From NCBI GenBank assembly GCA_035235625.1, contig CP141144.1:43708014-43772013 (forward strand): a DNA stretch of 64,000 nt, written 5' to 3'. The number at the start of each line of letters is the position of its first letter. Within the stretch, counting starts at the first letter, position 1. The position numbers and the translations under genes were made by a program. Source of the DNA: Saururus chinensis (lineage: Eukaryota; Streptophyta; Magnoliopsida; Piperales; Saururaceae). Positions 34,806 to 45,543 of this stretch are shown piece after piece. The notes under the pieces were generated by a model. That model did not search any database, was not told the DNA's origin, and was given only the letters and a program-made list of their open reading frames with translations.

Positions 34806-35142
34806 TATATTAGTGTTTGTGTCTCTAATATTTTTATTTTTATAAAATATATATTATATATAAAAATTATATATCCATTACAATTTAACAAGGATATATA
34901 TTATGAAAAAAATTTATATGAGTTTAGGCTCACGTACGTTAGCGTGAGCCAAGGCATCATGGGCCATCAAATCGAGATACAAGGGTACTAGAAGGGATAA
35001 ACTAATATGCCTCCTGAGTTATGTGTGTTGTTAGATCGTAATATGAGGATGCATGACATCGATGCTCATGCAGTCGTGAGTGAGCCTTGACTCATATAAA
35101 CAGGTCTCATATATCATATATGATACATAGTATTGGTATATA

Positions 35143-37631
35143 TGTCGCGCCCCGAGATTTTTGAAAGCATAAAAATTTTCTTTTTACAAAAATATCAGAG
35201 TTTACCCAGGCCCTCGACAAGAGCCGCTCACCTTATGTGATAATATAATAATAGTTTCCCCAGGAACCACAGTCTGTGTATAAACACACAAGAGAAAAAT
35301 AATAGTAAGAGTTATTCCTCGTTTCGGTGTGGTTGAAATCCTTGAAATTACATTGATAAAACTCAGAGTAGGCCCTTCTACCCGCACACTAAGCTTCGTC
35401 GAGTCCTGCAAAGTCTAGGGGGTGGTGAGTATTTTAAAATACTCAATAGGGGAGTTTATACGATTAGGCATGAATAAACACATGACAGTTTCACAACACA
35501 TATCATATATAATATTTTTCATTAAAACAGGGTGTGCCTCTCACCCAAAACCACCCCTAAAGCTTATTCCTTCGTATCGAAGATGCTACTAAGCTCTCTC
35601 AGCTCGCTACAAATGTCCCATATATATATTAATAAGAATTTGCTGCGGGTACAAAGCAATGACCTCTTACTCCTCCACAGATCATCTCAAAACATTTCGT
35701 GCTTGTGGATAGAAGAGCCACCCGTGCTCATGTGCATCAGGATCTAGAGAGTAAAGAGTCTTCCCATGATACTCTCTACCCTAGCATGCATAGCCTTGAT
35801 ATGTGCCTTTCGTTAGGGGCTAATAAGGGGTCTTGCTCTTCGTTAGGGCTCACCAAGCTAAAATAGGTACCATGCATCCAATTCCAAACCAGATTAATTG
35901 TGCCCTTAACTAGTCAACGGATATCTATCAGGGTGCCCAACAATAGCTCCGGATAACCAAAACACTCTTGAGTCCCAAACTCAATCAAAATATCCTGGAG
36001 TTCCCAGACTCAAAAAATGGCTATTTTCTTTTAAAACATTCTATCCTAATAATTATCCTTTTGAAAACCCTAGCTCCACCTCTACAAGCCATGAGAGCGT
36101 CACTATCAAATAGTACAAAGGCAAGGTTGGTTGCTTATTCCAATGAGACAGTTATGTCTTCTTTGTCCCGCTTCAGTGACTCGATGGCGAAGCTAGTTTG
36201 TCTCTATCTAACACGCTCCAACATGTATAATTTATATCAAAATTGTCGGATAAACATTCAATCAAACTATGATATATGAGGAAATCGTAAAGCATATCCG
36301 CTTCTAGTGGATAATCATTTGACTAATCAAATATACATAATAGCGTTATAAACATACGATATATAAATCATATTCTATCTCAATGATTAACCATTCGATA
36401 GATCGAATATATGTGCAGAAATCATAAATCATAACTTGAAAGTAATCTCTAACGCATAGCATGAGAGAGTCATATAAATAATAAGTTTAAAACACAAGCA
36501 AAGTTTATAATCATGCCTTAAGAAAGGATAAAAGCCCCTACCTCGCTCTTCGCGCGAGTTCGGAGTCGATGAATCGGACACCACGAAATTGGATGTCTAC
36601 TTCTAGGGTTCTAGATGTCTCTAACCTGAAAAATAACCCCTCAACGACATCCAACATGCTTGATTTAGGTAAGAATGCCTTTTAAACAGAAGAAAACGGA
36701 CTCAGAACGACTCTAGAAACTCTTTTTCTGTGCCCATAGGTTACGAACATAACCTCCCATTGACTCGGAACACTTTTCTCTTTTCGTGCTCGTAGGCTAT
36801 GGACATAATCTTCCCTTAACCCGAAATACTTTTCTCTTTTCGTGCCCGTAGGCTACAGACAGAACCTCCCCTTATCCCAGGACACTTTTCTCACAACACG
36901 CCCGTAGGCGACGAACAGAATCTCCCCTGGCCCCGGGGCGTTTCCCCTATATAGGGTTGCTAACTCGAGGAATTGACATTTCCATTATGTAAAACACCCT
37001 CGAATTAGCTAAGAACATTTTTTAAACAGAAGAAAATGGACTTAAAAACGAGTGAAAAACGAAGAAAAGAAGTTTCAGAATGATTTGAAATAGAAAGTTG
37101 ACGCCTATTTATAGGGGAAGAGGTTTGACACGCGTCTGACACGTGTCAAACACGCGTCACACATCATACACACGTCTGATGTGTCACTGACGCGTGTCAA
37201 ACACGCATCAAATTTCTGATGCGCGACTCTGACGTGTGTCATCTTCTAATGCTACCACATGGCAATATATATAAATATATTTTTTATTTTTAAAATTTAA
37301 AAACCTTTTTATCCCGAAGTCGGAATCACGTGTTCTTAGTACCGATGGACTCGTATCGATGAGCCCTTTGAAATTAGACCCCATATGGGTAGGTTACCTT
37401 ATACTTTTAAAGTGGGTCCTGCCCATATAACACATTTCTCGAGGTCATAACTTTCGCTTCTAACCTCCGTTTCATGTGTTCTTAGGTTCGTTACGCTTGT
37501 CTCACCGAGCTCTATCAACCCATATAAAAACTCTCCAAATATATGCCTCTAAATAATTTAAAATAATTTTAAACTCCCAAAATAGTTTTATTAGAGGTAG
37601 AAAATTATACTGAAAATTCGCGGTCATTACA
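35143..37631 (-). mobile_element. Solo LTR, Ty3/gypsy (Tekay/Del-like), minus orientation
   Basis: The 2,489-base block starts TGTCGCGCCCCG and ends ATTACA, flanked by the perfect 5-bp duplication atata (35138-35142 and 37632-37636). On the minus strand it begins TGTAATGACCGCGAA and ends CGGGGCGCGACA. It contains gaagcgaaagttatgacc-type text and a TATA box (cctataaatagg near 37115), as in long Tekay/Del LTRs. No internal region or second LTR is present, so it is a recombination-derived solo LTR. It cannot be dated by LTR pairs, but the intact duplication suggests moderate age. Confidence 0.85.
36728..36955. repeat. 56-bp tandem repeat, 4 copies, inside the solo LTR
   Basis: Four units beginning gtgcccatagg / gtgctcgtagg / gtgcccgtagg / cgcccgtaggc each contain ttttc(t/c)c near the end. 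Divergence between neighbouring units is visible. A second degenerate repeat of acacg(c/t)gtc words follows at 37125-37245. Confidence 0.75.
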
Positions 37632-37662
37632 ATATATATGTGATTATATGTCATTTTATATA

Positions 37663-37746
37663 TTTTATTCATCCTAGATTAATAGCTCAATTAGATTTTT
37701 TAAAATAAACTAATCAAATAGAGCTATTGATTTAGAATGGAGGGAG
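37663..37746. mobile_element. Short Stowaway-like MITE
   Basis: The 84-base element has inverted ends (attcatcctagattaatagctc on the left, gagctattgatttagaatgg on the right, ending ggagggag) and TA on both sides (37661-37662 and 37747-37748). It inserted just beyond the solo LTR. Confidence 0.7.
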
Positions 37747-37811
37747 TATGTTATGAATATATATTTAAATCAACAATTATGTTTATATAAAATATGTATA
37801 TACATGTATTA

Positions 37812-37848
<37 letters not shown>

Positions 37849-37856
37849 AAATTATA

Positions 37857-38069
37857 TTCGAGTTCGAGCCGGGTAGCATTGAGTTCGAGTTTTATTTGAG
37901 CCGAACCGAGTAGAGTCGAGCAAGGGTCTACTTGAATTCGACTCGAACCTATTTGAGCTCGAATCGAGTTCGAGTCAAGCCTAATTCGAGTCGAGCCTAA
38001 TTTGAGTCGAGCTTAATTTGAACCGAGTTGGCCTGCTTAATGAGCCAGCTCGGCTCGTTAACAGCCCTA
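37857..38069. mobile_element. hAT-type terminus with gagtcgagc-type array
   Basis: The right end reads gctcgttaacagccctA, the reverse of TAGGGCTGTTAACGAGC, a common plant hAT terminus. The 200 bases inside are a degenerate array of ttcgagtcgagcc / gagccgaac words. The matching left end is not found and may have been displaced by the LTR insertion. An AT microsatellite (37817-37843) adjoins it. Confidence 0.6.
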
Positions 38070-39865
38070 TCCCTAACCCGGTTCATTTTGATTTAATTAT
38101 GTTGTAATTGTGTGGTTTCCTTTTAATTTGCCGGTTTGACTTATTTTGGAATTTATAATAATACTTTTAATAAGGTTTTCACTCTTTTTGATAAGTTTTT
38201 ATACTAAACTAAATTTATCATATTTTTAGGAATTTTTTGGTAATTTTCCATAAAATTAGAACGCGGGTCCCATTGTGGGGCCCATGTTCATGTTTGAGTA
38301 GTAAGGGTCCCACAAGACCTTACATTTTACTTATTGTATGATCAAAGAGTTTCAGAAATTTTAAATTTCGTTTTAGCCTTAAAATGAGCAAAATTTCCTA
38401 TTTAGATTGTTAAATTTTATTTTGTACCTCCACTTTTAATACGTACACCTCAATAACTTACTATAAATGGAAAATCTCAGCCTCATTCTCAATTAGGAAA
38501 AGGATGAGATTTGGAGACTAAGAAGCCTAATCCCCATACCAAATGAGGAAAAATCAATTTAGGTATGCTTAAGCCTTGTTTTCCATTAATGTTTTATATT
38601 CTTCTTAATCTTTCTTAATACCATTTTTCCTAAAGATGATTTTTGTTTTACCCTATTAAAAATGCTATTTTTAATCTCTATTTCAAACCCTAATTTAGGT
38701 ATTTTTATTTTTAAGCAAGGAAAACCCTAGATTTACATGTTTTCAAAGTGGTTTAAGCATAATATTTGAAGTTAATGAGTTATTAACTAAACCATAACTT
38801 TAGGTAGGGATTTATGACGGTTAGAGCTTTGATTTGGGACTCAAAAGCTCACTAAAGGTAAGGGTTTTCATTCTAAGTTGATGTTATTTCGGATTTAAGG
38901 TTTAGAATGGTTTATGTGAGTTTTTCTTGTATTGGTGTTTTAATGGTGGGTTAAAGAAAACATGTTCTTTTTAGTGATTATCTTATGATTTAGCTTAGAA
39001 ATGACTAGATCTATCATTCCTTAAGCTTATATTTAAATATTATGAAGATTGGAAGTGATGTTAGGGTTTTCTTGTCGATTTTTTGTATTTTCAGTTTTGG
39101 GTTCGTAAGGTTGAAGATGAATAAGTTTTTAAACTGTGAGGGGGGTTTGAACAGCCCTATAGCCAATTGAATGGCCAAACGACAGATTTGCCTTCTTGAG
39201 TACTTTGTCTATTTCTTGTTTCGCTTTTCATACATCTCATTCCTTACGCTTATAATGAATTATTTTTACTTATAATGTTATTATGAATGCATGAGTACAA
39301 ACTTGGAAGCTATGATGTAGTTCAAGTATAAATTAGGTTCTATATTGTTAGATTTCAATATGATGTTCTCCTTATCCTAAATTCATGTTTGAATCTTCTC
39401 CATGTTTTATTTATGATTCCAGTGAGTTTAATTATGAGGATGGGCATATATGTTTACACATGGGCTAATTAGTGGTAAACTATACTTCCATGTCTAGCTT
39501 AACTGTAGTGATGATTATACTTACTTAATTCCAGCATGAAATTATAATTAGTTTGGAATCATGTTTTTCAAGGTTTTCACCATGTTTTATCCATGATTTC
39601 AGTAAGTAGGAACCATGATAAAATCATGAGGTCATGTGTGTAGTACGAGGATGGTTTGTTCATGTTACATATTCTTTGCTTAGATTTGAACACTATCACT
39701 ATGTACACACTTGTGAAGGTAATTATGGTGATTATTTTACATAATTGGATTATGAATGATGCACATATGGATTGATTGGGGCACATCTCTTGTATTAGGG
39801 TACATGTGGTGTTGCTTATGTATGCACCATGTTGCATGCATTATGAAAATGATTTATGATTGACA
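38070..39865. other. AT-rich region, possibly old LTR-derived
   Basis: No coding potential is seen. A TATA-like ctataaatgg near 38462, followed by a leader-like stretch and paired gtgggtcc/ggggccc text near 38265-38310, resembles a decayed LTR, but I found no partner or boundary. Confidence 0.3.
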
Positions 39866-40445
39866 CAACCTAAAGCATCGCTAAAAAGTAGTATTTGTGA
39901 TGCATATAAAAGTGTCGCATAATTTATATCTATTAGCGACGCCTTTTATAAAGCGTTGCTAATAGTTCAACTAGTAGTGGCACTTTTAAAAACATCTTTA
40001 AAACTAATAAACAAGAGTCACAAACCGTTATAAATTTTAAAAAATATTTAAAAAATTAGAACTAAATATCTTTGCAAATAGTATTAATAGTAGTGACACT
40101 TTTATCAAAGTATCCTTATTACTTGTACTAATAGCGATGCGTTGTACAATACATTACAAATAAAATAAAAGAATTTTTTTTAAAATAAATTAAGACTAAA
40201 GTGTCACTAATATTATTATTATTAGCGACACTTATAAAAAAACATCGCTAATAGTTTTTATTATTTTATTTTATTTAATACTTATTATTTTAATATATAA
40301 TAAATAATTTTTAAAAAACTTTTTACATATAATATATTTTATTTAATTTTTATTATTATATATAATAAATAAATAAGAAAAAATAAATAAAATTCCCCTA
40401 TTTTATCCTTATTCCTTCTCAGAGTTGGGGCTCACATTTAAGCAC

Positions 40446-40676
40446 GTAAGAGAAAGAGAGAGGAGAGAGAGTAGGGTGAAGAGAGAAAGATCATGAGAGA
40501 GAAGAGAGAAAGACAGTAGTGAAGAGAGAAAAAAACAAGAAAGAGAGTGAAGAGAGAGATCTAGAGAAGAGAGAGTGGAGAGAGAGTGAGAGTAGATAGA
40601 GAGAGACAAAAAAGGAGAGAGAGGAGAGAGAATAAAGAGAAAGAAAGAAGAGAGAGAGGAGAGATAGAGGAGGGAG
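40446..40676. repeat. Purine-only tract 1 (GA-rich)
   Basis: About 230 bases consist of gagaga/aagag words with few pyrimidines. It is followed by aattaatttagattttttt. The long minus-strand Ser/Leu frame over this DNA is a by-product of composition. Confidence 0.85.
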
Positions 40677-40911
40677 AAATTAATTTAGATTTTTTTGAGA
40701 ATTTTTTTATACATCATATTTTAAAATTAATAAAAAAATTAAAATAAAATATAGTATCGACACTTAAGAAATTGCGTCACTAGTACCCTAGGTAGTAGTG
40801 ATGCGCACACATATGCGTTGCTACTTTCTACGGTACTAGGGATGCATTTTTCGATGCGTGACTAATATATTTTTTTTTATTTTTTGATTAATTTTGATAT
40901 ATAATATATAC

Positions 40912-41009
40912 TAAAAGAGAGAGGAGAGAGAGAAAGAGAAAAGAGAGGAGAGAAAATAGAGTAAAGAGAGAGAAAGAAAGAAGAGAGAGGAGATAGAGGG
41001 GGAGAAGTT
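40912..41009. repeat. Purine-only tract 2 (GA-rich)
   Basis: About 98 bases of GA-rich sequence are again followed by agttaatttagattttttgg, the same downstream text as tract 1. Confidence 0.85.
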
Positions 41010-41197
41010 AATTTAGATTTTTTGGGTTTTTTATTATATTATTATATTTTAAATTTAGTGAAATAAAAATAAAATATTCATTAGCGACGCTTAAAATTGA
41101 ATCACTTGTACCTAGAGTACTAGCAACACATTTTTCAAAGCATCGCTAATATATTTTATTTTAATTTGTATTTATTAATTTTAAAATATAATATATA

Positions 41198-41652
41198 ATA
41201 AGAGAGAGGGTAGGGAGAGTGAAGAGAGAAAGATAGAGGGTAGAGAGAAGAGAGGATGAGAAAGGAGACTGAGTAGAGAGAGAAGAGAGGGTAGAGAGAG
41301 AAGAGAGGATGAGAGAGGAGCGCGAGTAGAGAGAGAAGAGAGGATGAGAAAGGAGAAAGTGAAGAGAGAGTGAAGAGAGGATGAGAAAGGAGAAAGTGAA
41401 GAGAGAGTGAAGAGAGGATGAAAGAGAAAGGAGAAAGTGAAGAGAGAGTGAGGAGAGAGAGAAATGAGAGAGAAAGACAAAGAGATGGTAGAGAGAGAAG
41501 AGATGATGAGAGAGGAGAGAGAGAGAGAGAAAGAGAGAGTGAAGAGAGAAAGGGTAAAGAGAGGAGAAAGAGTGAAGAGAGATAGGAGAGATAAAGATAG
41601 AGGATAGGGAAGAGAGGATGAGAGAGGAGAGCATGGGAGAGGAGAGAGAGAT
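41198..41652. repeat. Purine-only tract 3 with higher-order repeats
   Basis: About 455 bases are almost entirely A and G with scattered single T. A longer unit built from gagaggatgagaaaggag, aaagtgaagagagagtgaag recurs several times between 41250 and 41450. The 157- and 99-codon minus-strand frames here (Ser/Leu-rich) are not genes. Confidence 0.85.
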
Positions 41653-42017
41653 TTAAAAAAAATTAAATTATTGCAAATAGTTATAATAGTTGTGACCCTT
41701 AAAATTAAGCGTCACAAATATTTGCAACGCTCTTTACTTAGCATCACAAATACTAATGATTATTAAAAAAATAGTTTTATACTATTTGTGATACTTAGCT
41801 ATATCATAAGTGTCTCTCTCTCGCTTTTATTTTAAGTGACATTTACATATAAATGTTGCTAATGTCATGTTATTGCAACATTTTTACACAAATGTTGCAT
41901 TATGCAGAATTTGCGACGCTTTCAAAGCATTACAAATTAAGAAAAAATGCCGGCAACTTTGCCCGTGTTTCTTCCTACACACGGCCTCACAAAATTTGCA
42001 CTTGGCCGCGTTTAAAT

Positions 42018-42480
42018 CAGTGTTTTAAAAACCGGCCAGGAGGTTGACCCGGATTGGTCACCGGGCCGGGTTGACTCGGTTCAACCGGAGGTTAAACCGG
42101 TTGACCCGTTTTAATATATAATAGATTAAATACTATATTTAGTATAAATACACTCATAATATTTTCATAACATGGTGGGTAAAACGCGGGGAGTAATATA
42201 TTTTTGTCCTGCGTTCGAATCCCATGGCAAACAATATTTTTTCTTGTACGTTATACAGTCAATATTCAAATAAAATAGTTAGAGATATGTTTGTAACAAG
42301 AATAACGTAGCTTAGTGGGTGAGGTGCTGATGGTTTTCACCATTTCAGGAGTTCAAATCCCTCCTCCCACAAAATTTTTTCCACTTTACCCAACCCGGAT
42401 AAAATACTGACCCGGCTCTGAATATGATCCGGGTCCGATTGAACCCAGTATGACCGGCCGGGCCAGGTTTTAAAACACTG
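42018..42480. mobile_element. hAT-type MITE with 8-bp target duplication
   Basis: The element starts CAGTGTTTTAAAAACCGGCC and ends with the inverse (ggccaggttttaaaacactg). It is flanked by perfect gtttaaat copies (42010-42017 and 42481-42488), the 8-bp duplication of hAT transposases. Length is 463 bases with no coding capacity. The ends are rich in ccggttgaccc / gacccggat words. Confidence 0.9.
42305..42371 (+). other. tRNA-like sequence (A and B boxes) inside the MITE
   Basis: tagcttagtgggtgagg (from 42308) matches the tRNA A box and gttcaaatccc (42351-42361) the B box, about 40 bases apart, as in RNA polymerase III promoters. The T-arm stem is poorly paired, so it is not a functional tRNA. 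A second B-box-like gcgttcgaatccc lies at 42211-42223. Confidence 0.5.
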
Positions 42481-42488
42481 GTTTAAAT

Positions 42489-43815
42489 CCCCCCTTCCTC
42501 CTTCCGCCACCCCCTCCTATTCCTCCATGGGCCGATATTCGGAGGAGGGGGGACTGGGGGCCTAAATCCGGCAGGGCCGCTCCTTGCCGGATTCCGGCTC
42601 CCCTCATTCCCCGATTAGCTGGAATTCGGCTTCCTAAGGTTAAAGATCATAGCTTCCCTAACGTTTGTAGAGAAGAAAATTTGAAGATTGGACGTGAAAC
42701 GCCCTAAGCTATACAACTCTCGGCCAATATTATACAATAGGCGTTGACGAGTTTATCAATTTAGAAATGTAGGTGTCAACGCGCACTCGACTCATCAATG
42801 AGAGATTGCATCAACAGACAACAGTTTGTAGACGAGGTCTTTCCAACTAGTCAAATGAGTGTTAACATCATCTATTAGCATTCGATAGGGGGCTCGGCAG
42901 CCGATAGGCAAATAATGACCTGTTGACACTTTGCAGAAAGAGTAGAATTGAATTTACTTAGATAAACAATATGATTCTGACTAGTGTTTGAAGCAGAGGA
43001 GACTCAATTAGGAAGGGATTGTAGGTGAATAGATGAAGTAATTAAAGATAATTATTAAGGTTACTTGTAACTCTTGTATATCAAATTTGATAGACTTGTC
43101 TTGAAGATTAGGACTAAGATTTAAGTCAGAAAGCTTACACTTATAAATTAATCCTTTGAGGATATATAGATAAGCACAAAAGTTGATTTTGCCATGCAAG
43201 AGGATTGACCTCAAAAGGGTCTTTACTAGTGATTTTTAATTTTGGATTCACAACACTAGTATGTTTAATCGACTTGTATAATGAGCACAACACTGGTATG
43301 TTTGGTTTGCCTGCAGCCTAAACAAGGCCATAATGAGCACACTACAGGAGGATCACAAGTACAATAGAAGATATGTTTTCTTGCTCTTATGTGCATGGCT
43401 AGAGATTTACTAGTCAATAAATAGACACTAATTCTAGAAATTAGTTGTAGATAAGTAAAATTTAGATGAGAACTGTAATTATAACTTTCTTGCTTTCTAA
43501 AGGATGGAAAATGCATGCCAGAATGCAATTTCCTAAGATATACTTTCGTTTACAGCAAATTAAACATGACCTAATGGCTAACCAAACATGTCCTAATAGA
43601 TTAGATGTTGAATGCATCGAATAAAAAATTTAAAGCTTAAGCATATTCTAACACAGACACAAAAGGTCCACAACGTTATATGACAGGGCTTCCTAAGGAA
43701 AATCTTAAGGTGCCCTATGAAAGAATGAGCCTAAAATGTGTCCTTATTATAGGGGGCTGCGTGGCGTAGGCAATTGTGGATAAAAAGTTCTTATTAGAGG
43801 AGAAATTATTAGGTA
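42489..43815. other. GC-rich relic then AT-rich spacer
   Basis: 42490-42660 is a GC-rich block (cggaggagggg, ccggattccgg palindromes) continuous with 41945-42009 across the MITE, so it was one sequence before the MITE inserted. It may be the leader of the CACTA-like element. The rest shows nothing recognised. Confidence 0.4.
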
Positions 43816-43918
43816 TTCTCTCTATTTTATATTAATAGTTTTATTTAATTTTTTTAATAAATTAATTATAATTTATTAAAAAAAAATAAATAAAACTATT
43901 AATATACGATAAAAGGAG
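43816..43918. mobile_element. Stowaway-like MITE, near-perfect hairpin
   Basis: The 103-base element has inverted ends (ttctctctattttatattaatag and ctattaatatacgataaaaggag) and TA on both sides (43814-43815, 43919-43920). The centre is A/T only. Confidence 0.75.
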
Positions 43919-43919
43919 T

Positions 43920-44480
43920 ATTTAAGGAATACACAAAATGTCATTCCTACACGCGATAGTGCAAGTCGCCTACTTACGCTAATATGTATTAGCACGCGCA
44001 CTATTAATCTATTAAAACTCATCCCAATCTCACTAAAAAAAATTTCCTCACAAATCAAATTATCCCAATCTACCCGGTGCTACAAACCTCCTTGGCAGAT
44101 TGATCTAATCTAAAGGAGTTGAAGCTCAATAAAATTGCTAGTTTTTTAATTTTTTTTTTTATAAAACCCACCTTTCATTTTTCTTCATTTTCACGTGGGT
44201 CAGACCTTGTAGGGGCCCACTTAAGGTGATCAGAGTAGCAAAGATCCTGAGGACAGTGACAAACCCTTTTCAGATCTAATTGGAAAGTAATCGGATTCCA
44301 AATCTCAAAATATGATACAAATATAGTAAGAAGAGGGCCATTTTTGTAACTTCACCCCAATCGCATCAGATCCTGACAAATTTCAGTGTAACCACCCTTT
44401 CAATGATGGCCTTCTGACACCAGCAAAGCCAGGCGTGCAATTTCTTTTCCCGGAAAGGGCTAAAATAGTAAAATCGCATC
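43920..44480. other. Upstream flank of the Tudor-SN gene
   Basis: This is AT-rich sequence with no recognised elements apart from a short T run at 44150-44161. It probably includes distal promoter sequence. Confidence 0.35.
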
Positions 44481-45543
44481 CTTTCCCACGGTATCCAAAT
44501 TTCCCGGGCGGGCCTGTAATTTTCGCCAAAACCAGGGGCACAACCGTTCCTCGTTCCCCTTCTTATTCGAGTTTCCCTGCTGCCCCTTCCCTCCTCCCGA
44601 AGCTCGAGCCGATCTCGATCTCCGTCTCGTTCTGTCCGAAGGGAGTCCGACAGATCCGGCTATCCCGCCGGCGAAGACCGATCCGCCGATCGCAGCTGTT
44701 GCAGCTCACGAGCTGATCGAGGTAATCGGATTCTTCGTTGGATCTGTTTGATTCGCTTGTAAGTGCGAGTAAACTCGGTTTCTTTGGCCAATTCTGATGC
44801 GTTTGAGGGAGCTCTAATCGCGTTTCTATCTGATATGTTCTGTGTTTGGATTTTTCTGGCATGTGCATCTGTGTGCTTTATCTGTCGGCAGTATCGGAAT
44901 TCAATTTGTTTTTCGTCGGTTGGTTGGATCGTTTTCATTCGTTTTGGTGGTTGTAGATTCATCTGATCTGGTTGGGAGGGGGTGATTTGGGTTATAGGGT
45001 GGAGAAAGACTATATCTTTTGATTTGAATTGTATGAACTGTATTCTTTGTTGGTATTATAGGACTTATATGTTTGTTCTGTTCATGATGGTTTTAAATGT
45101 GGTGAATTAGCTAGAAGGCGGAGTTTTTGCAGAACAGATTGTTCATGGATGTCGATTAGGAAGGATATATATCTCGCTTGCATGATGTTGGTAGCTGGTC
45201 AGCTTTTTGCTGGATAGCTGACAAAGTTTATTGATTGCATGTTCATTGATGAATTATGGATGAAAATTTCCCTCTGATGCAATATTTTCTTGTGAAGTGG
45301 GCTTGCATTTTTCTTTTTAGGTTTTTCTTGCAGTCTCATCATTCTTCTTTTGCATCAGATGGACTTACATGACATATACTTTCTTCTGCTTCTAAGGTCC
45401 TAATTGCGAGATGGAATGAAAAAAATGTTAAACACATACCTTTTTTTTGTAAGGATGAAATGTAACATAAAAATATTCATTATTGTTGCAAGTTCACTTC
45501 TCAATTTTGTTGACTCCGATGTCACAGGAAATTATAATTTACG
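44481..45543 (+). promoter_or_regulatory. Tudor-SN promoter, 5' UTR and leader intron
   Basis: A CT-rich, GC-rich block at about 44540-44720 (cctcccgaagctcgagccga) looks like the transcription start and 5' UTR exon. It ends gatcgag|gtaatcg at 44721. A leader intron of about 0.8 kb runs to tcacag|gaaatt (45527), and the last 16 bases of UTR precede the ATG at 45544. Leader introns of this kind commonly raise expression of plant housekeeping genes. Confidence 0.6.

Larger units (their letters stand above)
39870..41940. repeat. Array of short inverted 'gcgacgc' motifs (CACTA-like subterminal region)
   Basis: Words such as ttagcgacgc, gcatcgctaa, agtgtcactaa and gcgttgctaat occur many times in both orientations, often as pairs separated by a few to 30 bases (39935-39970, 40200-40255, 40760-40860, 41075-41160, 41685-41760, 41855-41935). 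This is the pattern of subterminal transposase-binding arrays in plant CACTA elements. I could not find the CACTA termini. Purine tracts separate the motif clusters. Confidence 0.55.

Noticed and set aside
36728-36955. CRISPR-like array
   Set aside because: The 56-base units are contiguous with no spacers, lie inside a plant LTR and diverge along their whole length.
41161-41634. 157-codon Ser/Leu-rich frame on the minus strand
   Set aside because: It is the complement of a purine-only repeat. Several frames are open at once and composition alone explains it.
42305-42371. Functional tRNA gene
   Set aside because: A and B boxes match, but the T-arm and acceptor stems do not pair well and the sequence lies inside a MITE.
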